Position numbers and translations under genes: made by a program. This document shows positions 1 to 11,659 of a stretch of 64,000 nucleotides of DNA, in pieces (position 1 is the first letter of the stretch; the number at the start of each line of letters is the position of its first letter). The stretch spans positions 5,147,501 through 5,211,500 of the forward strand of contig NC_080569.1 of the NCBI RefSeq assembly GCF_030253575.1. The letters are read 5' to 3'. The notes beneath the pieces are model-generated. The model saw nothing but the letters and a program-made list of their open reading frames with translations, made no database searches and was not told where the DNA came from. This stretch comes from Rhododendron vialii (Eukaryota; Streptophyta; Magnoliopsida; Ericales; Ericaceae).

Positions 1-584
1 TAGGAGCCACTCATTTTCGATCAGTTCTATACATGTGAAAGTCGTAGGCGAACTCACGTTAATTTTCATGATTCAATTCGAAAATAAGTATACATGTATC
101 ATATATTTTTCTTTTTAGTGTTGGTTAATTTTGTGCTTGTAAAAAATAGAAATACAAAAAATACAAAATACATTAAAGAAAATAAGTGTTTTTTTTAATT
201 TTATTTTTTCGTAAAAGTTATAGTAATATTAATTGATTTGTGCAATCAATGATAACATTGTAGATGACTTTGTGGTATCAATATGCTACATAAATTCAGT
301 TTAAGGGTGTGTTCAAGTCATAACCCAGTCAAATTCAAGGAGAGAAGTATTTTTTTAATCATTGACACAAAAAAGAGACAAAAATGCAGGAACCGAGTTG
401 AACCGATGTCATTCATCAAGGTACGCGGCTCTCTACCACCAGAATAAGTGAACAACTTTGTTAAATTTCGGCATTTTATATATATATATATTACTTACCT
501 AGTTTTGGGGGCCCTCTTTTGGGGCCTTATTTTTAGCAAGGTCACGTGATCCATCTGAGCCTATATTAGATCCGCCCCTGACTA
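1..584. other. intergenic, no gene seen
   Basis: AT-rich sequence with homopolymer runs and a short (TA)n near 478-491. I see no coding signal, RNA gene or clear repeat border. Homology to the flank of UGT-2 begins only at about 585. Confidence 0.5.
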
Positions 585-1216
585 CAAAGATTCCATCAGA
601 AAATACAGAAATGAACCAAAATGATCAAAACTTAGACCGGAACACATCCACAAGGATGCTCCAAAGCGCATACTGCCAAGGCAAACCATACATAAATGCA
701 GGGTATCAAGCCCGTCTCCAATTTTAGTAGTAGAGCTCAAAGGGACACCTAGCTCAAATCATAGCCCTAAGCACAAGATGAAATCATCTACAAGCCGGTA
801 ACAAAGAAAACAAAAACGGCAACAAAATAAAATTGGAATTCTTCGCCCACCAACCACGCCCACCGAAGTTAGGGTCAAGACCAGTACAGTCTCCAGACTC
901 AATTAAAGTTTAATGTTTACTAGCAATGACTCAATTAAAGTCATCCGCATGAGCAATCTAGAATAGTTAATAGCATCTGTGAGAGTTCCGAATCTCAAAT
1001 CGTGAAAAAAGAAGTTAAACTTCATAGTCACATGCCTTGAACGCCCGCCGACCCCTTGGCTGACTCACAAAAGTAAGAAATTTTTGGGTGCCAAATGCCA
1101 ATCGGGTTCCACGTGATAGTACAATATCTAACAGCGATCTCAGCCATCAAAATATGTTTTGAACAGCCTAGATGTATTCTCTCTCTCTCTCCTCTTTTTT
1201 TAAGAATTCAGACCGT

Positions 1217-1610
1217 CAAAACAGGACGTGGGGGGGCTGCTGTCTCAATTTTGGGGCTCACCCCGGTCTCGCTCCGATGATCTGAATCGTTCATTTTGTA
1301 GAGCTCGTAGAGTAAAACAACTAGAAAAAATCAGCTTAATTGGATATCATTAAATACTTGATCGGAGCTCATATAACTCTCAGTCCATGGGTTACAGTGG
1401 ATTTAATCCAGTGGTTCGGATCCATTCTTTTTAAGATAAAAATGTTCCGATCAGGCACTTAATGATATTAAATTAAGCTGATTTTTTTTAAAGTTGTTCT
1501 ACTCGACGAGCTCTACAAAGTGAACGATTCCGATCATCGAAGCAAGATCGAGATGAGCCCCAAAATGAGACGCAGCAGCATGCTGCTGAAAAAAAGGGGA
1601 CAGCATCCAC
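1217..1610. mobile_element. foldback MITE upstream of UGT-1
   Basis: The left arm (gctgctgtctcaattttggg, about 1237) is repeated inverted on the right (about 1561-1580), giving arms of roughly 100 bp round a short core. The matching place upstream of UGT-2 (near 8278) reads straight from the motif gactgtcaaaaacatattt with no such block, so this is an insertion specific to unit 1. The arms suggest a non-autonomous DNA transposon; the superfamily is not certain. Confidence 0.65.
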
Positions 1611-1805
1611 CCTCCCTCTTCAAAAACATATTTGAACGGCTGATATTGCTGATAAACTTCTCCGCAAAAGTACGTGCGACTGTCAAGTGTCAACAACTAC
1701 CCCGATCAAATTACAACTCCATCGACTTTGACTAGTCCAACCCACGATGAATGAATAAACAAAACCTTAAAATTCAAATCTGAAAACACACAACTCCCAC
1801 TTTTA

Positions 1806-2032
1806 CAATAGTTGCTAGTTTTATTTCAATTGGTTAAAAAATAAATTATATTTTTGAATTCGTAATAAATTTTTTATCAAATATAAATCTTATTTGATAG
1901 AGTTCGATTAGTTTTATAATATAATATTTTTAAAATCACGTAAAATATTATAAATTAAAAAATATAATCGATTGAAAAATATTTCAAATTCTAAAAAAAA
2001 TTATTAAATCAGGACGATGGAGTATAAAATAA
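1806..2032. mobile_element. Stowaway-like MITE in the UGT-1 promoter
   Basis: About 227 bp lie between cacttttaca and agtaccccaag, which are adjacent in UGT-2 (near 8490). The interior (for example cttatttgatagagttcgat) matches the cores of the Stowaway-like elements at 7379-7614 and 13317-13554, and the right end resembles a worn gacggagggagta terminus. The ends are degraded. Confidence 0.65.
2023..2030 (+). promoter_or_regulatory. candidate TATA box of UGT-1
   Basis: TATAAAAT lies 96 bp upstream of the UGT-1 ATG, inside the right end of the inserted MITE. The TATAAAAA of UGT-2 (8463-8470) is not kept at the matching UGT-1 position, which reads tctgaaaac. Inferred by position only. Confidence 0.5.
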
Positions 2033-2125
2033 AGTACCCCAAGTCAATCTTCCACCCCACAGCACAACAGAAAACGATTCAGAGACTATTTTCTTTCTTC
2101 CTCTTCACCTTCGATCTCCGAACAA

Positions 2126-4667
2126 ATGGCGACATGCCACGTGGTAGCCATGCCTTACCCAGGTAGGGGCCACATCAACCCCATGATGAACCTCTGCAAG
2201 TTGCTCTCTTCCCGGCGTAACGGGGACATACTCGTTACGTTCGTCGTCACGGAGGAGTGGCTCGGCCTAATCAGCTCCGAGACCAAGCCGGATTGCATCC
2301 GCTTCGTCACCATCCCCAACGTCCTGCCGTCGGAGCTGGTCCGAGTCGACGACATGGTCAGCTTCATGGAAGCCATCCTGACTAAAATCGAGGAGCCGTT
2401 CGAGGGGATACTTGACCGGCTGGAGGCGCCGGCGGATGTTATTGTGGCTGATACTTTCTTGCCTTGGGCCGTTGATGTCGGGAGGAGAAGGAATATTCCG
2501 GTGGCTTTGTTCTGGCCGATGCCGGTGACTGTGTTTTGGATGCTTTACCATTTTGATCTTATCGCTCAAAGCCTGCACTTCCCTGCTGAGTTTCCCGGTA
2601 AGCATACTGGTTAGATCACACTTTTCGTTTTTCCCTCTCTTTTGCCACAAAATTACCTTTACAAATTACGAAAACACTTGTGGCCTGTTTTTTTCATAAA
2701 TTTGTTCCAAAGTATATACTTAAAGCAATATTCAATCAACATAATTTTTGGTGCGTTGTTTCTTACGAATGTTTTCGACGAGATCTGTAAGTTAATTAAA
2801 CGGTCTCAACTATCAAAATGAACCTGAAAAGTGTTTAGAAGTGGTCCGAATGAACAGCCGAGTCCAAAGAGGATCTTTCCCCTTGAAGGAAGTTCAAAGT
2901 AGTCAAATCAATAAGGAATGCGACAGAGGCTTCAATTCTTTAGACGGCTATAGAAAGAATCATGATCCTTTTGTGATTCATCATACGCAAAATATGATCC
3001 ATTAAGGTTTTACTTGTTAATTTGATGTGTTCTTAATTTCGATTGGACATTGAAAAACTTTACACACAGTATATTTTTTGCAAGAAAATTAGATAGCAAG
3101 ACTCCAACTATACATGCTTTTTGTGCCAAATATAACTTGATAAAGTATTTGCGGATACGGTCGTTTTTTCTAAGGACTCCCGCATTTTATGGACCTGATT
3201 GCTGACAGTTGGATCGTGTCTTAAATGATCCGGATTCACAGATGGTTTATGACTGGTCATAAATGTAAAGTCATAAACCATCCGCGAATCCGGACGATTC
3301 AAAACACGATCCAATGGCTAGTAGCCCAGTACGCATTTTAAGCTAAAAAGCGGGGGTACTTAGGAAAAATGCTTTGTTTACGGATGTTCGGTCAATTTTT
3401 TTTTTCTTTCCATGGTGTAAAATAGGAATATCGAGACCTACAAAATTGGGGGCTCAAAATTGTCAAATAGACCCGCCGTGGATTCCATTTTATGTGCCCA
3501 CATAGAGAATCCGTTCTCGTGGGACTATGTGCCGTCTGATAACAACCAAAACAAGAAAAACTAGCAATGCACACATGAAATTGCCACAAACGAACTCTTT
3601 TACAAATTATATTTTAGGAATATGATGCGATTCATTGAGTTCTTTATTTGGATAATTTTCTTTCTTAAATCACATTGATGAATAATATTGATTAATGCGT
3701 CTTCCTTGCTTGTGCTTGCACAACAGAAAGAGCAGAAGTGACGGTGGACAACATCCCAGGCCTATCTCCATTCCGTTTATCCGACCTTCCCAGCATTTTT
3801 CACCCTCTGACCTCCAAAGTACCCCAAGGACAATATCTCTTGTTGAACTCCAAAGCACCCGGAGCACAATATCTCTTTGACCTGATGTCCAAAGTACCCC
3901 AAGCACAATATCTCTTGTTCAACTCCGTTTTCGAGCTCGAGCCTTCGGTCATCGACACTTTGCAAGCCACATTCCCGTTCCCCGTCTACTCTCTTGGCCC
4001 CATCATACCTTACTTCAATCTGCAGTACCACAATTCCTCTCGCCCCACCGCCCCAAATGGTGTCGACTACCTCGAATGGCTAGACTCTCAGCCTCGGAGT
4101 TCCGTTTTGTATGTTTCGCAGGGAAGTTTCCTTTCCGTATCTAGTGGCCAGATGGATGAAATCGCAGCCGGCCTACACAGCAGCGGTGTGAAGTACTTGT
4201 TGGTGGCGCGTGACAAGGCGTCGAGCTTGAAAGAGTCCTTTTGCAGTGGTTTGGGGATGGTGGTGCCTTGGTGTGACCAATTGAAAGTGCTATGCCATCC
4301 GTCAGTTGGAGGATTTTTTACTCACTGCGGGTGGAATTCGACTATGGAAAGTTTTTTCGCGGGGTTACCATTGCTTGCTTTTCCTATTGGAATGGATCAA
4401 GTCTCAATAAGTAAATTGGTTGCGGAAGATTGGAAGATCGGGTGGAAGGTGAAGGGCACGAATGGTGATTTGGTGAGGAGAGAGGAAATCACTGAGCTTG
4501 TGCAGAGGTTTATGGATTCAGAAAATGTTGAGAGGAAAGAACTAGTGGACAGAGCAGGAAAAATACGAGAGACTTGTCGACGAGCTATCGGAAAAGGAGG
4601 ATCATCTGAGAAGAACTTTGAAGCTTTCATGAAAGATATCTCCTGTTCTGCTAAGGACAAGAATTAG
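2126..4667 (+). CDS. UDP-glycosyltransferase, UGT87 type (UGT-1)
   Basis: Two-exon family 1 glycosyltransferase, expected to transfer glucose from UDP-glucose to a small lipophilic acceptor in the cytosol. Exons are 2126-2597 and 3727-4667 (phase 1, donor CCCG|GTAAGC, acceptor CAACAG), giving 470 aa. The N-terminal half has the catalytic His16 in YPGRGHINP and the partner Asp109 in VADTFLPW. The C-terminal half has a 44-residue PSPG box (about residues 339-382, W..Q, with THCGWNS) ending in DQ, the form usually associated with UDP-glucose. The start is the first ATG after a pyrimidine-rich leader and matches all three copies. Oddities: a 14-residue internal expansion in exon 2, Gln in the usual SLGS motif (SQGS), and a longer C-terminus than its two paralogues (about 450 aa). 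Arabidopsis UGT87A2 is linked to flowering time and stress, but the acceptor here is unknown. Intact, so probably expressed, but it is the most divergent copy. Confidence 0.92.
3157..3376. mobile_element. Mutator-like MITE in the UGT-1 intron
   Basis: A 220-bp inverted-repeat element (left arm near ttctaaggactcccgcattt, right arm near aaaaagcgggggtacttagg). It is flanked by 9-bp target duplications tttgcggat (3148-3156) and tttacggat (3377-3385), one mismatch. It is also present in UGT-2 at 9617-9843 and missing from the UGT-3 intron. Confidence 0.75.
3813..3923 (+). repeat. three tandem repeats inside UGT-1 exon 2
   Basis: Three imperfect copies of a 36-39 bp unit beginning tccaaag(t/c)acccc start at 3813, 3849 and 3888. 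They encode SKVPQGQYLLLN, SKAPGAQYLFDLM and SKVPQAQYLLFN. UGT-2 and UGT-3 have only the last copy at this point. The net gain is 42 bp, so the frame is kept. Confidence 0.85.
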
Positions 4668-5203
4668 TTAGGTTTATGTCATGGACGGTAACTCCCCGTT
4701 CTGCTAAGGAAAATAATTACTTATTTTTATATATTTTTTAAAATAAAGGTAATGTATTGTGAAAGAATAACTTATCTCATAAAGCGAAAAATAAGCACCT
4801 AAAAAATAAAAAACTTAGCGGAACGGGGGCTCATTCTTTTTCATTATGATCCTACATGTAAGGGTGACCTTGAATGTTGATTTTGCTATTATCTTATAGT
4901 CTTGGGAGCTTTTTAATCATTGTGTAGATAGAGGAATAGATGCCATTGCCTGAAGAAGTGTGCAATTTTCAAAAATACAACCAAAAAAATAGAGATTTTT
5001 TTAACTGGAAAAACTAAGAATTGGAAATATTTTTTCCTAAACAGCTCAATGAAGACAACAGATTGGTGTTGGTTGAAGATATCTAAACTACCAAAAATTA
5101 CCATCTCATGTTGCAATGCCTCAATGAAAATATTACCAACAAAAATAGAAGTTTAAAAACAAATGTCTTTAGAAGTGTTTGTTGTGTGTGAATTCCAACA
5201 CAT

Positions 5204-7376
5204 TTCTTAATGAAACAAATAGAGCCTTAGCAAAAATAAAAAGATCACCACGATACAATCATTTGTGAAAGGTTACACTTATCGGAGAAGAGTAAATATT
5301 TTTGTAATTCACAAGCTAATCTTGGATAATGATCACAAGAAATAGTTTCAGAGGTTCATCTGGGAAATGGGAAAAATAGCATCCTCCCTGAGGGATTACA
5401 GGTCTTTTTGAGTAAATATTTCTGTAATTCACAAGCTAATTTTGTCATAATTAAGCAACTATACTCTGGGGTTCACAATCGGAACTGAAAAGGCGAATCA
5501 ACAAAGCCGTTGTTGAACTCACAGATAAGGCTCCACAACCTGCCCATTAGGCTCCTGGGAATGGTGATTCTAGGACCTGCATTAGAATGGAAAATGCATG
5601 AAGAAGGTTATAATGAAATGCGTAGATTCGTAGAGTGCGAAGATTCGGAATCGCAGAGTATATGGCAACTAACAAAGCAATTACAACGTTCAACAAAAAA
5701 AGAAAAAGCAAGCTTCAACTCAGATACCGGACATAGAGGAAGCCTTTGTGTGTCCACCAATCATGAAATTCCTCTAAAAGCATGTTTATTTCAGTTTTTT
5801 CAAAGTTCAATAACTTGGGATCAATTCAAAAAGGCCATTTTTATCACTTGGGATCAGTCAAGCTCAAGCTAAAATCCCAAAGTTTTTTTGCCGGTTCGTC
5901 ATCTTTAGCTAGAGCGCTCAATTTCGCTATGTTACAATCCGAAAAATGGGGTCCGATCTCGTCCATTTGCTTCGGACCAGTTTGGTGCATCCGAGCCATC
6001 CAAATTTAAAAGGGTGTTTTTCAAAACACTTTTGGACCGCTCGGATGCACCCAAATAGACCGAACTGGTCAGATGCAAATGGACAGGATCCGAGTCCCCG
6101 AAAAATACTCTCCACTTACCCCTTTGCCTTGTGGATTCAGTGCTACATAGCATGTAGTTGATGCTCCTTATAACCTAAACCAATACAACTAGACATGGTA
6201 CTTACGCAAATAAGAAGCCTGATCAAGTGATCCTAAACAAATGAACTCAACCGCAAATCCAAAAACATGTGAAATGAGTCAAATGACACAAACCCAATTC
6301 AAATTAAGCACTTTCAGATATGTTTCACACTTCAATCCTAAAAGGCCCTAATTTTATGAAATCTGGAGAAGAAGAAAAAACCTATTCTTTTTTGTTGTGT
6401 TTTAAAAAAAAAAAATTCAAACGTAGATTAGTGGAAAGGGAAGTGAGAAAGAGACACCTGTGAGAGACAAGAGGTGGTTGTGGTGCGTCGGTGGCGATGG
6501 GGGCTGGTTTGGGTGCCCGACGGTGGCAATACATCGAGAGGAGAGTATGTGAGAGGCGGAGAGAAGAGAGGAGATCAGGGTGGTGGTGGTCAGACGGGAG
6601 AGGAGATCGTGGTGGTGGCGGGTCGGTGGTGGTGAGGCGGGAGAGAAGACAGGATATCGTGGTGGTGTTGAGTCTGATTTGATTCAAAATTCGGAAAATT
6701 TGAATTCGGCAATTTGGGGCTGGAGAAGTTGGGCCACTTGGTGCAGAACTTGGTGGGACCCTTAAATCCATGTAGAATCAGTTGTCTTCTTTGGTTTCCT
6801 TCGTTGCATATAGCATTTCTTTTTTTTGATCCGCGCATATAGCATTTCTGAAGAGGACAAAAGAACAAAAGCTGTCTCCGTCCCCCGCGCGTACACCATG
6901 GTTGATCAAATCAATGTATTCAATATTCTCTTTCCTTAAAAGAAGCCAGATTAGGTTCTTTTTAGAAAGGAAAATTTTAAAATAAGCTAAATGGACTGAT
7001 AATAGTAATTGTGTGAATGTGCGTTAAAAAATGTGAAATATACACAAAATATATTTTTTTCTTGTCTTTTAATGTGTTTATCGTTAACCAAGTAAACTGA
7101 CAATAGCAAGACCGTTTTAGAAAAGTTCTTTTTTTTGTCATGAACAGTATAAAACATCTGTTCCGCTGCAAAGTTCCACTTCACCCTAGGTTGGGTTGCT
7201 GAATGCTCACAAAATGGGAGAAGGGTAGTATTGTCATTTCATGCAAGAGTATTGTCAAACATTCTTAAAAAATAGGAAGTTTCAGAAATCTAGAACAAGC
7301 CTTCTTTTTAGACCAAAAAAAAAGGAACTTTTTCCAAAACTGGAACAGGCACGAAGTCCGCCAGATTTTTTTTTTT
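5204..7376. other. intergenic, MITE remnants, no gene recognised
   Basis: At 5940-6106 there is a foldback MITE-like repeat: the left arm cgaaaaatggggtccgatct pairs with the right arm ending gactcggatcc when inverted. At about 6490-6660 the + strand is unusually G-rich (ggtggtggt runs). Open frames near 5510-5872 lack a recognisable domain and look like chance. Confidence 0.5.
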
Positions 7377-7378
7377 TA

Positions 7379-7614
7379 CTCCCTCTGTCCCAAATTGAAT
7401 GTCAATTTTTGATATTTGTGCCAATTTCAATTACTTATATCTTTCAATATGGATCTCAAAATATATGCAATATGGATCTTGTTTGATAGTTCTTGATTAG
7501 TTCTATTATACAAAGTTTTCAAACTCATGAAAAATATTATAGATTGAAAGATATAAGCGATGAAAAATGACACGAGTTTCAAAAATTGTCATCCATTTTG
7601 GGACGGAGGGAGTA
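7379..7614. mobile_element. Stowaway-like MITE (Tc1/Mariner type)
   Basis: Terminal motifs ctccctctgtccc and gggacggagggag face each other and are flanked by TA on both sides (7377-7378 and 7615-7616), as expected for Stowaway elements. About 236 bp, non-coding, with a palindromic core. Confidence 0.85.
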
Positions 7615-8148
7615 TTAGTTAAGCAATTCATTTCAAAATATTCGAAGGTAAAGCCCTAAGGCTACAAAAATTCCATCAGAAAATACAGGAATGAATCAAA
7701 ATTACCAAAACCTAGAACGGAACACATCCACAAGGAGGCTCCAGAGCGCATGCTGCCAAGGCAAATCATACATAAATGCAAGGTATCGAGCCCGTCTCCG
7801 ATTTTAGTAGTAGAGCTCAAAAAGACACCCAACTCAAACCATAGCCCTAAGCACAAGATGAAATCAACTACAAACCAGTAACAGAGAAAACAAAAATAAA
7901 ACTGGACTTATTTGTTCACCAACCACGCCCACCGAATTTAGGGAGTCTAGACCGGTACAGTCACTGAACTCAATTAAAGTTGAATGTTTACTAGCAATGA
8001 CTCAATTAAAGTCATCTGCATGAGCTGAATCTAGAAGAGTTAATACCACCTGCGAGAGTTCTGAATCTCAAACCGTGAAAAAAGAAGTTAAACTTCCCTG
8101 TCACATGCCTTGAACGCCCGCGGACCCCTTGGTTGACTCGCAAAAGAG

Positions 8149-8330
8149 AAATTTTTGGGTGCCGATCGGGTTCCACATGATAGTATTTATCAGCGATCTC
8201 AACCATCCAAACGTGTTTTAAACAGCCTAAATTTATTTCCCCTCTCTCCTCTTTTTTTGTAAGAATTCAGACTGTCAAAAACATATTTAAACGGTTGAAA
8301 TTGCTGACGAAATTACAAGTGTGTGAAACC
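8149..8330. mobile_element. MITE remnant, tttttgggtgcc family
   Basis: Shares the terminal motif aatttttgggtgcc and the core agcgatctcaaccatccaaa with the element at 59174-59414 and with sequence at 1078-1215. Borders are not clear here, so the span is approximate. Confidence 0.45.
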
Positions 8331-8462
8331 CGTTCGGCACCGAGAAACTTCTCGGCAGAAGCACGTGCAACTATTAAGTGACCAAATTAAACAACTCCAT
8401 CGACTTTGAATAGTCCACCCCACGATGAATGAATAAACAAAACCTTAAAATTCAATTACTAC

Positions 8463-8470
8463 TATAAAAA
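8463..8470 (+). promoter_or_regulatory. candidate TATA box of UGT-2
   Basis: TATAAAAA 118 bp upstream of the UGT-2 ATG, followed by a pyrimidine-rich leader that is nearly identical in all three copies. Confidence 0.5.
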
Positions 8471-8587
8471 CACACTCCACCCACTTTTACAGTACCCCAA
8501 GTAATCTACCACCCCACAGCACAACAGAAAACGATTCAGAGACTATCATTTCTTTCTTCTTCCTCTTCACCTTCGATCTCCGAACAA

Positions 8588-11070
8588 ATGGCGATATGCA
8601 ACGTGGTAGCCATGCCTTACCCAGGTAGGGGCCACATCAACCCCATGATGAACCTCTGCAAGTTGCTCTCTTCCCGGCGTAACGACAACATACTCGTTAC
8701 GTTCGTCGTCACGGAGGAGTGGCTCGGCCTAATCGGCTCCGAGACCAAGCCGGATTGCATCCGCTTCGTCACCATCCCCAACGTCCTGCCGTCGGAGCTG
8801 GTCCGAGCCGACGACATGGACAGCTTCTTCGAAGCCGTCCTGACTAAAATCGAGGAGCCGTTCGAGGGGGTACTCGACCGGCTAGAGGAGCCAGCGGATG
8901 TTATTGTGGCTGATACTTTCTTGCCTTGGGCCGTTGGTGTCGGGAGGAGAAGGAATATTCCGGTGGCTTCGTTCTGGGTAATGCCGGTGACTGCGTTTTC
9001 GATGTTTTACCATTTTGATCTTATCGCTCAAAACCCGCACTTCCCTGCTGAGTTTCCCGGTAAGCATACTGGTTAGATCACACTTTTCGTTTTTCCCTCT
9101 GTTTTGCCACAAAATTACCTTTACAAATTACGAAAACACTTGTGGCCTGTTTTTTTCATAAATTTGTTCCAAAGTATATACTTAAAACGGTATTCAATCA
9201 ACATAATTTTTGGTGTGATGTTTCTTACGAATGTTTTCGACGAGGTCTGTAAGTTAATTAAACGGCCCGATTATCAAAACGAATCCGAAAAGTGCCTAGA
9301 AAATGGTTTGAATGAACAGCCGAGTCCAAAGAGGATCTTCCCCCTCGGAAGAAGTTCAAAGTAGTCAAATCAATAAGGAATGCGACAGAGGCATCAGTTC
9401 TTTAGACGGCTATAGAAAGAATCATGATCCTTTTGTGGTTCATACGCAAAATTTGATCCATTATGATCTTACTTGTTGATCTGATGTGTTCTTAATTTCG
9501 ATTGGACATTGAAAACTTTACACACAAAGTATATTTCTTGCAAGAAAATTAGACAGCAAGACTCCAACTATACATGCCTTTTGTGCCAAATATAACTTGA
9601 TCAAGTATTTAAGGATATAGTCGTTTTTTCTAAGGACCACTGCATTTTATGGATCTGGCTGCTGGCCATTGGATATTGTTTTGAATGGTCCGAATTCGAG
9701 GATGATTTATGATAGGTCTTAAATAATTTATGGCCAGTCATAAATCATCTGCGAATTCGGACGATTCAAAACACGATCCAATGGCCAGCAGCCCAGTACG
9801 CATTTTAAGCCAAAATGCGGGGGTCCTTAGGGGAACTGCTCTGTTTTCGAATATTCGGTCAATTTTTTTTTCTTTCCATAGTGTAAAATTGGCATATCAA
9901 GACCTACAAAATTGGGGACTCAAAATCATCAAATAGACCCGGTGTGGATTCCATTTTATGTGTTCACATAGAGGATCCGTTCTCGTGGGACTATGTGCCA
10001 TCTGATAACAACCAAAACAAGAAAAACTAGCAATGCACACATGAAATTGCCACAAACTCTTTTACAGATTAAATTTTAGGAATATGATGCGATTCATTGA
10101 ATTCTTTATCTGGATAATTTTCTTTCTTAAATCACATTGATGAATAATATTGGTTAATGCGACTTCCTTGCCCTGTGCTTGCACAACAGAAAGAGCAGAA
10201 GTGACGGTGGACAACATCCCAGGCCTATCTCCATTCCGTTTATCCGACCTTCCCAGCATCTTTCACTTTTTGAACCAAAAAATATTGCAAAGACTCTTTG
10301 ATATGATCTCCAACGTATCCCAAGCACAATATCTCTTGTTCAACTCCATTTTCGAGCTCGAGCCTTCGGTCATCGACGCTTTGCAAGCCACATTCCCATT
10401 CCCCGTCTACTCTCTTGGCCCCGTCATACCTTACTTCAATTTGCAGTACCATAATTCCTCTCGCCCCACCACCCCAAACGAGGTCGACTACCTCGAATGG
10501 CTAGACTCTCAGCCTCAGAGTTCTGTTCTGTACTTTTCGCTGGGAAGTTTCCTTTCCGTATCAAGTGCCCAAATGGATGAAATCGCAGCCGGCCTGCACA
10601 GCAGCGGGGTGAAGTACTTGTTGGTGGCGCGTGACAAGGCGTCGAGCGTGAAAGAGTCCATTTGCGGTGGTTTGGGAATGGTGGTACCTTGGTGTGACCA
10701 ATTGAAGGTGCTATGCCATCCGTCGGTTGGAGGATTTTTTACTCACTGCGGGTGGAATTCGACTTTGGAAAGTATTTTCGCGGGGTTACCATTGCTTGCT
10801 TTTCCTATTGCAATGGATCAAGTCCCAATAAGTAAATTGGTTGCGGAAGATTGGAAGATTGGGTGGAAGGCAAAGGGCGCGAATGGTGATTTGGTGAGGA
10901 GAGAGGAAATCGCTGAGCTTGTGCGAAAGTTTATGGATACAGAAAATGTTGGGAGGAAAGAACTGGTGGAAAGAGCAAGAGAAATCCGTGAGACGTGTCG
11001 ACGAGCTATTGGAAAAGGAGGATCATCTGAGAGGAACTTCGAAGCTTTCATGAAAGATATCTCCAAATGA
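8588..11070 (+). CDS. UDP-glycosyltransferase, UGT87 type (UGT-2)
   Basis: Second tandem UGT87-type gene, 450 aa. Exons are 8588-9059 and 10190-11070, phase 1, with the same donor and acceptor as UGT-1. His16 and the Asp of VADTFLPW are conserved, and the PSPG box (about residues 325-368, THCGWNS, final DQ) is complete. The donor-binding SLGS motif is canonical, unlike UGT-1. In the PSPG box the residue before THCGWNS is Phe, as in UGT-1; UGT-3 has Trp. The intron (1130 bp) carries the same Mutator-like MITE as UGT-1, so these two are the more recent pair. The product is expected to glucosylate a small acceptor in the cytosol; substrate unknown. No break seen. Confidence 0.93.
9617..9843. mobile_element. 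Mutator-like MITE in the UGT-2 intron
   Basis: The same inverted-repeat element as at 3157-3376, at the same intron position. The flanking 9-mers (tttaaggat at 9608-9616, ttttcgaat at 9844-9852) are worn copies of the target duplication seen in UGT-1. Confidence 0.7.
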
Positions 11071-11659
11071 ATTGACAATGTACTAGTAACAATTATTTTG
11101 TCGAAGAACAGGACTTAATTAGGTTTATGTCATGGACAGTAGCTCCCCGTTTTGCTAAGGAAATTAATTACTTATTTTTACATATTTTTTGAAATAAATG
11201 TAATATATTGTGAAAGAATAAACCTGTCTCATAAAGCGAAAAATAAGTACTTAAAAAATAAAAAAATTAGTGGAATGGAGGCTCATTATATTTCATTATG
11301 ATCCTACATGTAATGGTGACCTTGAATGTTGATTTTGCGATTATCTTACAGTCTTGGGAGCTTTTTAATCATTGTGTAGATATAGGAAGCCTGAAGAAGT
11401 GTGCAATTTCCAAAAATTCAAAAAAAAAAAAGAGATTTTTTTAAGTGGAAAACCTAAGAATTGGAAATATTTTTTTCCTATACAGTCCAAAGAAGACAAC
11501 AGATTGGCGTTGGTTGAAGATATCTAAACTACCAAAAATTACCATGTCATGCTGCAATGCCTCAACGAAAATATTACCAACAAAAATAGAAGTTCAAAAA
11601 ACAAATGTCTATAGACGTGTCTGTTGTGTGTGAATTTCACGTCTACCATTTTTTTTTCA

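Larger units (their letters stand above)
585..5203 (+). repeat. segmental duplication unit 1 (UGT-1 block)
   Basis: This block aligns by eye with 7660-11640, from the motif ttccatcagaaaataca near 590/7671 through the gene to the 3' flank ending near tgttgtgtgtgaatt at 5178-5192. The units differ mainly by insertions in unit 1: a foldback element at about 1217-1610 and a MITE at about 1806-2032. A third, more divergent copy begins near 14850. Confidence 0.8.
7660..11640 (+). repeat. segmental duplication unit 2 (UGT-2 block)
   Basis: Near-collinear with unit 1 (585-5203), without the two promoter insertions. Beyond 11640 it continues into sequence shared with the 3' flank of the SERF gene (see 11660-12125), which unit 1 does not have. 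Confidence 0.8.

Noticed and set aside
5510-5872. 120-codon open frame in the UGT-1/UGT-2 interval
   Set aside because: It begins at TTG, shows no recognisable domain, and its composition resembles surrounding non-coding sequence. No homologous frame behind the other UGT copies.
6382-6771. Pro/Ser-rich frame opposite the G-rich stretch
   Set aside because: Low-complexity composition of a ggtggt/ggagag-rich tract; no start context, domain or paralogue.
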